The notes under the pieces were generated by a model. The model was given only the letters and a program-made list of their open reading frames with translations, was not told the DNA's origin and ran no database searches. From NCBI GenBank assembly GCA_035653595.1, contig DASRBO010000098.1:3546-67545 (forward strand): a stretch of DNA of 64,000 nt, read 5' to 3'. The DNA comes from DASRBO01 sp035653595 (GTDB lineage: Bacteria > Actinomycetota > Acidimicrobiia > Acidimicrobiales > JAJPHE01). This document shows, piece by piece, positions 45,002 through 53,640 of the stretch (positions are counted from its first letter, which is position 1; each line of letters starts with the position of its first letter). The position numbers and the translations under genes were made by a program.

Positions 45002-46482
45002 TGCCACCGGCGCCGAATCCGGCCGGCGCCGTGGCCTACGGCGTCGAGTTGCTGGGGGAGGAGCTGGCCCCCTGGAAGGTGCCCGGCCTCGAGCTGGCGG
45101 TGGTGGCCGGGGGCGAAGCCCGCTTCTGCGGCGGCCTGGGGGTGCGGGGGGTGGAGGACCCCACCCCGGTGGGACCCCGCACCCGCTTCCACCACGGCTC
45201 ATGCGGCAAGGCCTTCACCGGCCTGCTGGCGGCGGTGCTGGCCGAGGAGGGGCTGGTGGATCTCGACGCCCCCGCCCGGCGCTACCTGCCCGAGCTCAGC
45301 CTCCCCGACCCGGTGATCGCCGAGCGGGTGACGACCCGTGATCTGCTCAGCCACCGCTCCGGCCTGGCCCGTCACGACCTGGCCTGGATCTTCAACCCGT
45401 CGTGGACCCGGCGGGAGATGGTCGGGCGCCTGGCCCACCTCCCGCTGGCGGGGGACCTGCGCAACCAGTGGATCTACAGCAACTTCGGCTTCACCGCCGC
45501 CGCCCTGGTGATGGAGCGGGCCACGGGCAGCAGCTGGGAGGAGCAGGTGCGGGCCAGGGTGCTCGAGCCGCTGGGCATGGACCGGACCATCGGCGAGTCC
45601 CAGCCGGTGCTGGCCGACGAGGACCACGCCCGGCCCCAGCTGCTGGTGGACGGCAAGGCCTTGCCCACCGCCTTCCGGTGGCTGGACGGGCCGGCCCCGG
45701 CCGGGGGGCTGCTCGGCTGCGCCGAGGACTCGGTGCGCTGGCTTCTCCTGCAGACCGGCGGCAAGGACCTGGGCGTCTCGCCGGCGGCGGTGTCTCTGAC
45801 CCATGAGATGCAGGTGCCGGTGCCCTCGGGCGCCATCTCGCTGCCCGGCGTGCGCATGTACGGCTACGGCATGGGCTGGGTGATCGGCAGCTTCCGGGGC
45901 CGGCCCCTGGTCTGGCACAACGGCGGCATCGACGGGTTCCGGACCGACACCCTGCTGCTGCCCGAGCAGGGCATCGGCATCCTGGCCAGCGCCAACCTGC
46001 ACGCCACCTCACTGACCCTGGCCGCCGTGTTCGACCTCGCCGAGCGCCTGCTGGGCGAGGCCGGCGAGCAGTCCTGGTACGACCTGCTGCGCCCCAAGAC
46101 CGGCGACGGCGGCGATGGGGCGCAGGCCGCCCCCGACACCCGGCCCGGCGCCCCCCCGGCCCGGCCCCGTCCGCCCACCCACGACCTGGCCGACTACGCC
46201 GGGCGTTACGTCGACCCCGGCTACGGAGAGGTCGTCGTCAGTGTGGCCGAGGGCGCCCTGGCGCTCCGGGTCGGCGAGTTCGACGTCGAGGCCCGTCACC
46301 GTCACTACGACACCTGGGATCTCCACTACGGCCCGCTGGAGGTGGACCTCACCGCCACCTTCGTCACCGACCCCGAAGGCAGGATCGCCGAGGCGGTGCT
46401 GCCCCTCGACCCGGCCTGCCCCCCGACCCGCTTCCGGCGCCAGGAGGCGGCATCCGACCCCGCCGGTACGGTGGGCCCGTGA
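45001..46482 (+). CDS. Serine hydrolase, beta-lactamase class C/D-aminopeptidase family (copy 4)
   Basis: 493 residues, more divergent than its neighbours. Motifs: FHHGSCGKAFTGLLA (SCGK as SxxK), WIYSNFGFTAAAL (YSN) and LVWHNGGIDGFRT (HNG). A C-terminal domain with LADYAGRYVDPGYGEVVVSV follows a Pro/Ala-rich linker (about 370-395). ATG 45001 overlaps the stop of copy 3, and its own stop overlaps the DppA GTG, so the three are translationally coupled. Different active-site surroundings from copy 3 suggest complementary substrate ranges. Confidence 0.87.
   Translation: MPPAPNPAGAVAYGVELLGEELAPWKVPGLELAVVAGGEARFCGGLGVRGVEDPTPVGPRTRFHHGSCGKAFTGLLAAVLAEEGLVDLDAPARRYLPELSLPDPVIAERVTTRDLLSHRSGLARHDLAWIFNPSWTRREMVGRLAHLPLAGDLRNQWIYSNFGFTAAALVMERATGSSWEEQVRARVLEPLGMDRTIGESQPVLADEDHARPQLLVDGKALPTAFRWLDGPAPAGGLLGCAEDSVRWLLLQTGGKDLGVSPAAVSLTHEMQVPVPSGAISLPGVRMYGYGMGWVIGSFRGRPLVWHNGGIDGFRTDTLLLPEQGIGILASANLHATSLTLAAVFDLAERLLGEAGEQSWYDLLRPKTGDGGDGAQAAPDTRPGAPPARPRPPTHDLADYAGRYVDPGYGEVVVSVAEGALALRVGEFDVEARHRHYDTWDLHYGPLEVDLTATFVTDPEGRIAEAVLPLDPACPPTRFRRQEAASDPAGTVGP
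46467..46472 (+). promoter_or_regulatory. -10 element TACGGT before the DppA gene
   Basis: TACGGT 6 nt before GTG 46479, inside the 3' end of serine hydrolase copy 4; may give an extra leaderless dppA transcript. Confidence 0.35.
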
Positions 46483-47330
46483 GCAAGCGGGTCTTCGTAT
46501 CGGTGGACATGGAGGGCGTGGCCGGCGTCGCCTCCTGGGACCAGACCATCAGGGGCGGCCACGGCTACCCCCGGGCCCAGGAGCTGATGACCGAGGAGGC
46601 CAACGCGGCCATCAGGGGCGCCTTCGCCGGCGGCGCCGACGAGGTGCTGGTCAACGACAGCCACGGGACCATGGACAACCTCCTCCACGAGCGCCTCGAC
46701 CAGCGGGCCAGGCTGATTTTCGGCGCCCCCCGCGCCTCGTGCATGGTGCAGGGGGTGAGGGCGGGCGACGCCCTGGCCGTCTTCGTCGGCTATCACGCCC
46801 CGGCCGGCGAGGAGGGGGTCCTGGCCCACACCTTCTCCGCCCACTTCACCGAGCTGCGGGTCAACGGGGCTCCCATGAGCGAGGCCGAGGTCAACGGGCT
46901 CTACTGCGCCTCGCTCGGGGTTCCGGTCGGGGTGCTGGTCGGCGACGACCGCATATGCGGCATCGCCCGCAAGGCCTTCCCCGGGGTGACCACGGTCGAG
47001 GTCAAGCGCTCCGAGGGCTTCTCCGCCACCGACGGGCTGCATCCGGTGGTGGCCCGCCGGCGCATCGAGGACGCCGTGGCCGAGGCGGTGGCCCGCTCCG
47101 ACGAGCTCGAGGCGGCCAAGGTCCCCGACCGCCTCAGCCTCGAGATCGACTTCGCCATGCCGGTGGACGCCGAGATCGCCGCCACCGTGCCCGGCACCCG
47201 CCGCATCGGGGGCCGCACCCTGCAGCGCGACGTCGACAACGCCGAGGAGCTGCTCGGCCTGGTGATGGCCTGGTACTACCTGGCCTCGGTCGGCGTCACC
47301 CAGCGGGCCCGGCTGTTCGGCCCCCGCTAG
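46479..47330 (+). CDS. dppA: D-aminopeptidase, M55 family
   Basis: 283 residues with the M55 signatures: VFVSVDMEGVAG (Asp, Glu zinc ligands), LVNDSHGTMDN (His), FVGYHAPAGEEG (His), and PMSEAEVNGLYCASLG (Glu). Bacillus DppA is a decameric, self-compartmentalising zinc peptidase that removes N-terminal D-amino acids such as D-Ala from D-Ala-D-Ala or D-Ala-Gly-Gly. The length is normal. Its presence beside D-aminoacylase and D-aminopeptidase-like serine hydrolases is the strongest single pointer to D-peptide breakdown at this locus. GTG 46479 overlaps the preceding stop. Confidence 0.92.
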   Translation: MSKRVFVSVDMEGVAGVASWDQTIRGGHGYPRAQELMTEEANAAIRGAFAGGADEVLVNDSHGTMDNLLHERLDQRARLIFGAPRASCMVQGVRAGDALAVFVGYHAPAGEEGVLAHTFSAHFTELRVNGAPMSEAEVNGLYCASLGVPVGVLVGDDRICGIARKAFPGVTTVEVKRSEGFSATDGLHPVVARRRIEDAVAEAVARSDELEAAKVPDRLSLEIDFAMPVDAEIAATVPGTRRIGGRTLQRDVDNAEELLGLVMAWYYLASVGVTQRARLFGPR

Positions 47331-47401
47331 GCCCGAAGAGCCCGCATCCACCAGCGGGGCGGCGTTAGCGGCAGACGGTCCCACGACCTCGCCAGCATTG
47401 A

Positions 47402-47426
47402 CCGGCCGGGTCCGTGGCCCGCCCGG
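47402..47426. terminator. Hairpin between convergent dppA and binding-protein genes
   Basis: CCGGCCGGG (47402-47410), 7-nt loop, CCCGCCCGG (47418-47426): 9-bp stem with one mismatch in the 108-bp space between two converging stops. Confidence 0.4.
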
Positions 47427-47438
47427 GAAACCTTTGCC

Positions 47439-48977
47439 TCAGTCCGGGTAGTAGGGCGCCCCCTGGTACTGCAGGCAGCTGCAGGACGAGAAGTACTCCT
47501 CGGTCCTGAACTCGTCGCCGCCGTCGCGGCGGCCGGGGATGAACTTGGTCCCGTAGATCTGGGCGGTTGCGAAGCTGGTTCCCAGGTTGGCCGCCGCCTG
47601 CATGAAGGCCGACACGCTGACCTCGGGCACGGCGTTGAGCACCTTCTGCAGGAAGAAGACGGCGTCGCAACTGGACGAGGCGGCGGCCTCGTCGTTGGGG
47701 TTGCTCGAGCTGACCGGGTAGCCGGCCTTGGCCTCGATCTGGTAGCAGAGGGTCCGGGCCTGGTTGGCGTGCCAGCCCTGGTCGTAGGAGCCGTCGTAGT
47801 CGGCGTCGTCCACCGCCAGCTCCTTGTTCTGCTCGTCGGACGGGTTGATGGACGTGCCCGGGTTGTTGAGGGGGTTGGCTCCGTAGCGGGGGTAGTAGTC
47901 CTGGGACTTGGCCTGGTCCATCCACTCGAGGGTGAGGCCGTCGCCGCCCCACACCCCGGCGGGGCCGTCCTGGATCATGACGTGGTCGATCCCCAGGCTC
48001 TTGAACTTGGTGACGGCGTTGGACACGGCAGCGCTCATGTCGCCGACCGCGCCCAGCTGCTGGGGGACCATGATGTAGACGATCTGGGTCGGCGTGATGT
48101 GGTGAGCCGACAGGGCGGGCAGGTAGCCGTTCTGGATCGTCGCCCGGTACTCGGGGTCGTCCCAGGTGACCAGACCGAGCTTGCCGGTGAAGTAGCCGGC
48201 CTTGTACAGGCCGTTGACCTCGACGTTGCCCATCCGGTCCAGCGCAGTTCCGTCGGCGTCGATCAGGTTGGGGTACTGCTGGTAGGTGGCCTGGGTGGCC
48301 CCCCCGTCGCCCAGGATCAGAGCCCCGGCCTTCTGGGCGCAGGCGTTGAGGATCTCGCTGCCCGGCAGGGCGAAGACCTTGTTGTCCTGGGTCCAGTAGG
48401 CGCAGGCCGACTGGTCCTGGGTGTTGGTGTCGGTGGTGAGGTTGTAGTCGTAGTAGAGGGCCTGCAGCTTGCGGCCGGCGAAGCCACCGTGGGCGTTGGC
48501 GTAGTTGATCACGGTGTTGAGGACGTTGCGGGCGTCGTAGCTGGGGGCGGCGCCGGCGGCGCCGATGGCCCGGTCCCCCTGGGCCGACTGCGAGCTGTAG
48601 GAGGCGCCGAGGTAGATGGTGGTGCCGGTCACCCCCGGCGCCGAGGCGGGCACCAGCTTCGAGGTGACGCCACTCGCCGCCGGCCCGGTGCCCGACGCGG
48701 CGGAGCCGCCGCTGTCGTAGCCCGCTCCACCGGAGGCCGACAGGTCCCCTCCCGCCGATCCGGTACCGCTGCCGCCCGACCCGCCCGTCGCGCCGGCCCC
48801 TCCGGAGCCCGGCGCGTTGGCGCTCTGGGAGGGCAGGCCCAACCCCGACGAGGTCGAGCCGTGGCCCCCCGACGACGCCCTGACCGTCGAGCCACAGGCG
48901 GCGCCCAGCAGGGATAGCGCCATCAGGGCGGTCCAGGCAACGCCCGGTCTCGGCGCCCGGTCAGTCCTGGTGCTCAC
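47439..48977 (-). CDS. Substrate-binding lipoprotein of HAAT/Liv type (copy A)
   Basis: 512 residues. Lipoprotein signal MALSLLGAACGS (lipobox LGAAC), then a Gly/Ser-rich linker (about 35-100), and a type I periplasmic-binding fold (TTIYLGASYSSQSAQGDRAI, NANGGF-like NAHGGFAGRKLQALYYDY, LGLVTWDDPEYR, VMIQDGPAG). Near the C-terminus lies an unusual FSSCSCLQYQG. It probably feeds the LivHMG/MFS-LivF transporter, which lacks a binding protein of its own. GTG 48977 has an almost perfect AGGAGGTGA ribosome-binding site. Tandem paralogue of the gene at 49005; the two run leftward with a 27-nt gap. Confidence 0.9.
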   Translation of the reverse strand: MSTRTDRAPRPGVAWTALMALSLLGAACGSTVRASSGGHGSTSSGLGLPSQSANAPGSGGAGATGGSGGSGTGSAGGDLSASGGAGYDSGGSAASGTGPAASGVTSKLVPASAPGVTGTTIYLGASYSSQSAQGDRAIGAAGAAPSYDARNVLNTVINYANAHGGFAGRKLQALYYDYNLTTDTNTQDQSACAYWTQDNKVFALPGSEILNACAQKAGALILGDGGATQATYQQYPNLIDADGTALDRMGNVEVNGLYKAGYFTGKLGLVTWDDPEYRATIQNGYLPALSAHHITPTQIVYIMVPQQLGAVGDMSAAVSNAVTKFKSLGIDHVMIQDGPAGVWGGDGLTLEWMDQAKSQDYYPRYGANPLNNPGTSINPSDEQNKELAVDDADYDGSYDQGWHANQARTLCYQIEAKAGYPVSSSNPNDEAAASSSCDAVFFLQKVLNAVPEVSVSAFMQAAANLGTSFATAQIYGTKFIPGRRDGGDEFRTEEYFSSCSCLQYQGAPYYPD

Positions 48978-49004
48978 ATCACCTCCTGTCGCCCCGGGCG
49001 GCCG

Positions 49005-50525
49005 TCAATCCGGGTAGTAGGGAGGCCCCTGGTACTGCAGGCAGCTGCAGGAGGAGAAGTACTCCTCGGTCCTGAACTCGTCGCCGCCGTCGCGGCGCCC
49101 GGACAGGAGCTTGGTGCCGTAGATGATGGCCGACGGAAAGCTGGTTCCCAGGGTCTGGGCCTGGGCCACGAATCCTGCGGCGGTGACCCTGGGCAGCGAG
49201 TTGATGACCTTCTGCATGAAGAACACGTAGTCGCAGGCGGCCCCGGCGATGCCCTCATCGTTCTGGTTGCTGGAGCTCACCGGATAGCCGGCCTGAGCCT
49301 CGATCTGGAAGCACTGGGTGCGGGCCTGGTTGGTGTGCCATCCCTTGTCGTACTGGGCGTCGTAGTCGGAGTTGTCGATGGCCAGCATCTTGTTCTCCTC
49401 GTCCGACGGGTTGATCCCGAACCCCGGGGCGTTGCCGGCGTTGCCGCCGTAGCGGGGGTAGTAGTTCTGGGATTTGGCCTGGTTCATCCATTCGAAGGTG
49501 AGGCCGTCGCCCGACCACACGCCGGCGGGGCCGTCCTGGATGATCACGTGGTCGATGCCGAGGCTCTTGAACTTGGTCACCGCGCTGGACACGGCCGCGC
49601 TCATGTCGCCCAGGGCCCCGATCTGCTGAGGCACGGCGATGTAGACGGTCTGGAGCGGGGTTATGTGGTGGGACGACAGGGTGGGCATGTAGCCGTTCTG
49701 GATCGTCGCCCGGTAGTTGGGGTCGTCCCAGGTGACCAGGCCCAGCTTGCCGGCGAAGTAGCCGGCCTTGTACAGGCCGCTGGCGGTGACCGCACCGAGC
49801 CGGTCAAGGGCGGTGGCGTCGGGATCGATCATGTTGGGGTACTTCTGGAATATCGCCTCGGTGGCGCTGCCCGATCCGATGACGACGGCGCCGACGTTCT
49901 GGCCGCAGGCGTCGCGGATGTCCGTACCGCCAACGATGAAGAAGCTCTTGTTGTCCTGGGTCCAGTAGGCGCAGGACGCCTGGTCCTGGGTGTTGAAGTC
50001 GGTGGTCAGGTTGTAGTCGTAGTACAGGGCCTGCAGCTTGCGACCGGCGAAGCCCCCGTGGGCGTTGGCGTAGTTGATGACCGCGTTGTACACGTTCCGA
50101 GCGTCGTAGCTGGGCGCGGCCCCGGCGGCCCCGATGGCCCGATCGGCCTGGGCCGACTGCGAGCTGTAGGGCAGCCCGATGTAGACCGTGCTGTTGGTGA
50201 TGCCCGGTCCGGACGCCGGTACCAGGGTGGAGGTCACCCCGTTGACCGATCCTCCGCCGCCGCCCGTGCCGCCGGCCGAGTAGCTGCCGCCCGAACCGCC
50301 CGACTGGGTGCCGGACAGGGCGCCGCCGTTGTAGCCGTTGGCCGGGGTGGCCCCGTTCAGGGTGCCCCCGGCGGCGCCGCCCCCGCTCGAGTTACCTGCG
50401 CTGGGCAGGCCCAGCCCTGATGAGTTCGAGCCGTGGCCACCCGAGGACGCCTTGACCGTCGAGCCGCAGGCGCCGGCCACCATGGCGAGGACCCCCAGGC
50501 CGACCATCCAGCCACTTCTCTTCAC
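49005..50525 (-). CDS. Substrate-binding lipoprotein of HAAT/Liv type (copy B)
   Basis: 506 residues, upstream member of a tandem duplicate. Signal GLGVLAMVAGACGS (lipobox VAGAC), Gly/Ser/Asn-rich linker, and the same periplasmic-binding domain (NSTVYIGLPYSSQSAQADRA, LGLVTWDDPNYR, VIIQDGPAGVWSGDG) ending in FSSCSCLQYQG. Long stretches are identical to copy A; the linkers and a band of residues around the putative ligand site differ, which could change specificity. GTG 50525 has GGGGAGG 5 nt upstream. Probably the first gene of a two-gene operon. Confidence 0.9.
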   Translation of the reverse strand: MKRSGWMVGLGVLAMVAGACGSTVKASSGGHGSNSSGLGLPSAGNSSGGGAAGGTLNGATPANGYNGGALSGTQSGGSGGSYSAGGTGGGGGSVNGVTSTLVPASGPGITNSTVYIGLPYSSQSAQADRAIGAAGAAPSYDARNVYNAVINYANAHGGFAGRKLQALYYDYNLTTDFNTQDQASCAYWTQDNKSFFIVGGTDIRDACGQNVGAVVIGSGSATEAIFQKYPNMIDPDATALDRLGAVTASGLYKAGYFAGKLGLVTWDDPNYRATIQNGYMPTLSSHHITPLQTVYIAVPQQIGALGDMSAAVSSAVTKFKSLGIDHVIIQDGPAGVWSGDGLTFEWMNQAKSQNYYPRYGGNAGNAPGFGINPSDEENKMLAIDNSDYDAQYDKGWHTNQARTQCFQIEAQAGYPVSSSNQNDEGIAGAACDYVFFMQKVINSLPRVTAAGFVAQAQTLGTSFPSAIIYGTKLLSGRRDGGDEFRTEEYFSSCSCLQYQGPPYYPD

Positions 50526-50683
50526 GACCGCCTCCCCTCACGTCCGGCGAGCCTTCGAACGGGCTTACTGACGGAGCGCCCCATCCCGTGGAACCTAGAA
50601 CGGATCAGGGGGCGATTTGTCGTCGGATCGGACGAAGGCCGCCCGGTGGTCTTAGGGGCCCCTACCAGCGCAGGACCGGGCCC

Positions 50684-51859
50684 CTACTCCTCCATGCGGG
50701 CCAGGGACGGGGCCCGGTCCTTCCGGGCCCGGCGGGCCACCGACTCCGCCTCCCGCAGCACCCGCAGGACGTTGCCGCCGGCCAGGCCGGCCAGCTCGCC
50801 CGGCGACCAGCCCCTCTCCGCCAGCTCGGCGAACAGGCGGGGGTAGCCGGAGACGTCCTCGAGGCCCACCGGGAAGGCATCGCAGCCGTCGTAGTCACCG
50901 CCGATGCCGACCGCCTCCACGCCGGCGACCGAGCGGACGCGCTCGACGTGGTCGGCCACCTGGGAGACCGTGGCCGAGGGCCGGGCCGCCTTGGCGGCGT
51001 AGGCGGCGGCGAAGCGCATGCGGGCGCTCCAGTCGCGGGGCTCGAGGCCCTCCTCGCGCATCGCCCCGGCCAGCTGCTCGGACCAGGCGTGGCACTCGGC
51101 GGAGACGAAGTCGGGCACGAAGGTGACCATGCACACCCCGCCGTTGGTGGCCAGCCGCTCGAGGATGTCGTCGGGGACGTTGCGGGGGTGGGCGACCAGG
51201 GCCCGGGCGGAGGAGTGGCTGAAGATGACCGGGGCCTCGGTCGTCTCCAGGGCGTCGGCCATGGTGCCCGGGCTCACGTGGGACAGGTCGACCAGCATCC
51301 CCAGGCGGTTCATCTCCAGCACCACCTGGCGTCCGAAGGGGGCGAGTCCGCCCAGCCGGGGCTCGTCGGTCGCCGAGTCGGCCCAGGGGTTGTTGTCGTT
51401 GTGGGTGAGGGTCATATAGCGCACCCCGAGGGCGTAGAGGCATCGGAGGGCGCCCATCGAGGCGCCGATCGACTGGCCGCCCTCCGCCCCGAGCAGGGAG
51501 GCGATCCGGCCGGAGGCGAACACCGACCGGACCTCCTCGGCCGTGGTGGCGAGACCCAGGGTCTCCCGGTAACGGGCCAGCAGCTGGTGGACGCAGTCGA
51601 TCTGCTCGAGGGTGGCGGTGACGGCCCGGTGGCCGGGCAGGTTGGACGGTACGTAGACCGACCAGAACTGGGCGCCGACGCCTCCCTCCCGCAGCCGGGG
51701 GAAGTCGGTCTGGGTCGACTCGAGGCGGCGGCTCGGATCGAGGCGGTCGAGGTCGTAGAAGGCCTGGGCCCGCAAGGCCCAGGGCAGGTCGTTGTGCCCG
51801 TCGACCAGCGGATGGGCCCTCAGAAGCTCCGATGCCTGCGCCAACCTGTCCTCAGCCAT
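50684..51859 (-). CDS. Membrane dipeptidase, M19 family (renal dipeptidase-like)
   Basis: 391 residues. Zinc-site motifs: LVDGHNDLPWAL (His-x-Asp), SLLGAEGGQSIG (bridging Glu), LVDLSHVSPGT (His), IFSHSSARAL (His) and IGGDYDGCDAF (Asp). M19 enzymes cleave dipeptides and, unusually, accept a D-residue at the C-terminal position; some hydrolyse beta-lactams. No signal peptide is seen, so it may be cytosolic. ATG 51859 has GGGAGG 9 nt upstream. It lies between the binding proteins and serine hydrolase copy 5 on the same strand. Confidence 0.92.
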   Translation of the reverse strand: MAEDRLAQASELLRAHPLVDGHNDLPWALRAQAFYDLDRLDPSRRLESTQTDFPRLREGGVGAQFWSVYVPSNLPGHRAVTATLEQIDCVHQLLARYRETLGLATTAEEVRSVFASGRIASLLGAEGGQSIGASMGALRCLYALGVRYMTLTHNDNNPWADSATDEPRLGGLAPFGRQVVLEMNRLGMLVDLSHVSPGTMADALETTEAPVIFSHSSARALVAHPRNVPDDILERLATNGGVCMVTFVPDFVSAECHAWSEQLAGAMREEGLEPRDWSARMRFAAAYAAKAARPSATVSQVADHVERVRSVAGVEAVGIGGDYDGCDAFPVGLEDVSGYPRLFAELAERGWSPGELAGLAGGNVLRVLREAESVARRARKDRAPSLARMEE

Positions 51860-51959
51860 GGCCGGAAGCCTCCCACCGGCGGCCGGCGGCTGCCACCGGG
51901 CCTCGCCGGGCGGGAGTGACGATCTGGTCGGCTGACCGGGGGTGCCGGCCGGCCGGCAG

Positions 51960-53393
51960 CTACCGCCCCGGGCTCTTCCCGCTGGGGGCGGGCTTCTTGG
52001 CCTTGGCCGGCTCCTCCACCACCCGCGGAGCCGCCCGCCCCAGGAACAGGTAGCCGGGTCGCCCCTTCTTGTCGAAGTCGGAGAAGGTCGCCAGGGCCTC
52101 GCCGCCGGGCATCTTGACGTAGAAGCGCTCGCGGTCGATGGGCCGGAGGCGCAGCTTCTGGGCCGGCGACGGCATCCGCTCGGCCAGGGGGCCGTTCAGG
52201 GTGGCGGTCACTGTCAGCTGCCCGTCGACCACCTCGACCTCGTAAGTCTGCGAGAGCCGCTCGAACCGGCCGGTATACAGGCTCAGGTCGAGGGCCGGCG
52301 GCTCCTTGGGCGGCCGAGGCGCGCGGGGCGGGGTCACGCCGGCGAACTCCGAGAAGAGGTACTTGGCGAGGTCCCGCCACAGCAGGCCGCCGGTGGTGGA
52401 GTTGGTCAGCAGGCACGCCCCGAAGCGCTTGTCCGCCAGGATCTGCAGGAAGGACAGCTGCCCGACAGTGCCGCCGCCGTGGCCGATCACCCGCTCGCCG
52501 TCCCACTCGCTCAGCATCCAGCCCAGGCCGATGTGGGCCTTCTCCGCCACCGAGCCGGGCATGGGGTACTGGGGCTTCTGCATGGCCTTGACGCTGGCGG
52601 CCGACAGGACCTGGCTCCCGTCGGGCCCCTCGCCCCCGTCGAGGTGCATCCGTACGAAGCCGAGGACGTCGGCGGCGGTGGCCGAGGTGATGCTGCCCGC
52701 CGGCGCGCTGGCCCTCGACATCATGATCTCCGGCACCACCTGGGGCCGGCCGGCCTCGCCGCCGGCGTGGCCGGCGGCGTAGCGGAATCCGACCATCTCC
52801 TCCACCAGGACCGTGGTCGAGGAGAGGCCGAGGGGCTTGAGCAGACGGTCTCGCAGGGCCTGGTGGTAGGGCAGGCCGGTCACCCGCTCGACCAGGTGGC
52901 CGGCCAGGGTGAAGCCGCTGTTGCAGTAGGAGAAGCGGTCACCGGGCGGGTGCACCTGGGTGATGTCCTTCAGCGACTCCACGTACCTGGCGATGCAGTC
53001 GTCCCCCCGCCCGAAGTCCTCGAAGTGGTCGCCCTGGATGCCGCTCGAATGGGTCAGCAGATGGCGGACGGTGATCTGGCCGGCCGCCTTCTCGTCGGCC
53101 AGCCGGAGGTCCTCCACGTAGGAGCGCACCGGGCTGTCGAGGTCGACTTCGCCCTGGTCGACCAGCTGCATCACCAGGGTGGTCGTGTACAGCTTGGTGT
53201 TCGAGCCGATCTGGAACAGGGTCTGGGGGGTCACCTCCACACCGGTGTTCAGGTTGGCCACTCCTGTGACCGCCTCGACGAGCTGATCTCCGTCCAGGAT
53301 GGCCAGGGCCGCGCCCGGCACCTTGTGGCGGGCGGCCAGCGTCTCCAGGGCCGCCCCGATGGCCGCGATCTGCCCAACCGGCTTCTTCACCAT
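51960..53393 (-). CDS. Serine hydrolase, beta-lactamase class C/D-aminopeptidase family (copy 5)
   Basis: 477 residues. Motifs: LFQIGSNTKLYTTTLV (SxxK), FSYCNSGFTLAG (YxN) and VIGHGGGTVGQLS (HxG). The C-terminus has a beta-rich tail (LSLYTGRFERLSQTYEVEVV) and a basic KAKKPAP end. It resembles copy 2 (28533-29921) in N-terminal layout and the GRGDDC segment. ATG 53393 and GTG 53390 both follow GGGGAGG (53396-53402); GTG has the better spacing. Likely first gene of a leftward unit with the M19 dipeptidase and binding proteins; marks the right end of the peptide/D-amino acid locus. Confidence 0.86.
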   Translation of the reverse strand: MVKKPVGQIAAIGAALETLAARHKVPGAALAILDGDQLVEAVTGVANLNTGVEVTPQTLFQIGSNTKLYTTTLVMQLVDQGEVDLDSPVRSYVEDLRLADEKAAGQITVRHLLTHSSGIQGDHFEDFGRGDDCIARYVESLKDITQVHPPGDRFSYCNSGFTLAGHLVERVTGLPYHQALRDRLLKPLGLSSTTVLVEEMVGFRYAAGHAGGEAGRPQVVPEIMMSRASAPAGSITSATAADVLGFVRMHLDGGEGPDGSQVLSAASVKAMQKPQYPMPGSVAEKAHIGLGWMLSEWDGERVIGHGGGTVGQLSFLQILADKRFGACLLTNSTTGGLLWRDLAKYLFSEFAGVTPPRAPRPPKEPPALDLSLYTGRFERLSQTYEVEVVDGQLTVTATLNGPLAERMPSPAQKLRLRPIDRERFYVKMPGGEALATFSDFDKKGRPGYLFLGRAAPRVVEEPAKAKKPAPSGKSPGR

Positions 53394-53500
53394 CGCCTCC
53401 CCGGCTCGTCGAGCCCACCAGTGTTCCCGATTCCGGGCGGTCGTGCCTAGGGCCCCCGCGGAGGCGGACGGTAGCCTCTGTCGGGGCCCCAGGGTCCCGA

Positions 53501-53576
53501 GGGGACGTAGCTCAGCTGGAAGAGCACCTGCTTTGCAAGCAGGGGGTCGTGGGTTCGAGTCCCATCGTCTCCACCA
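53501..53576 (+). tRNA. tRNA-Ala(TGC)
   Basis: Complete cloverleaf: acceptor GGGGACG/CGTCTCC, D arm with AGCTCAGCTGGAAGAGC, anticodon arm CCTGC-TTTGCAA-GCAGG (anticodon TGC at 53534-53536), T arm GTGGG-TTCGAGT-CCCAT, discriminator A and encoded CCA (53574-53576). Confidence 0.97.
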
Positions 53577-53640
53577 GATCCCAGAGGGTCAGGCAGCAGA
53601 TCCCAGAGCGTCAGGCAGATCCCGCAGGGTTCAGGCGGTC
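53577..53640. repeat. Short imperfect tandem repeats after tRNA-Ala
   Basis: Three imperfect copies of a unit like GATCCCAGAGNGTCAGGCAG lie between the tRNA and the stop of the copper-protein gene. Possibly leftover attachment or repeat-slippage sequence. Confidence 0.4.
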
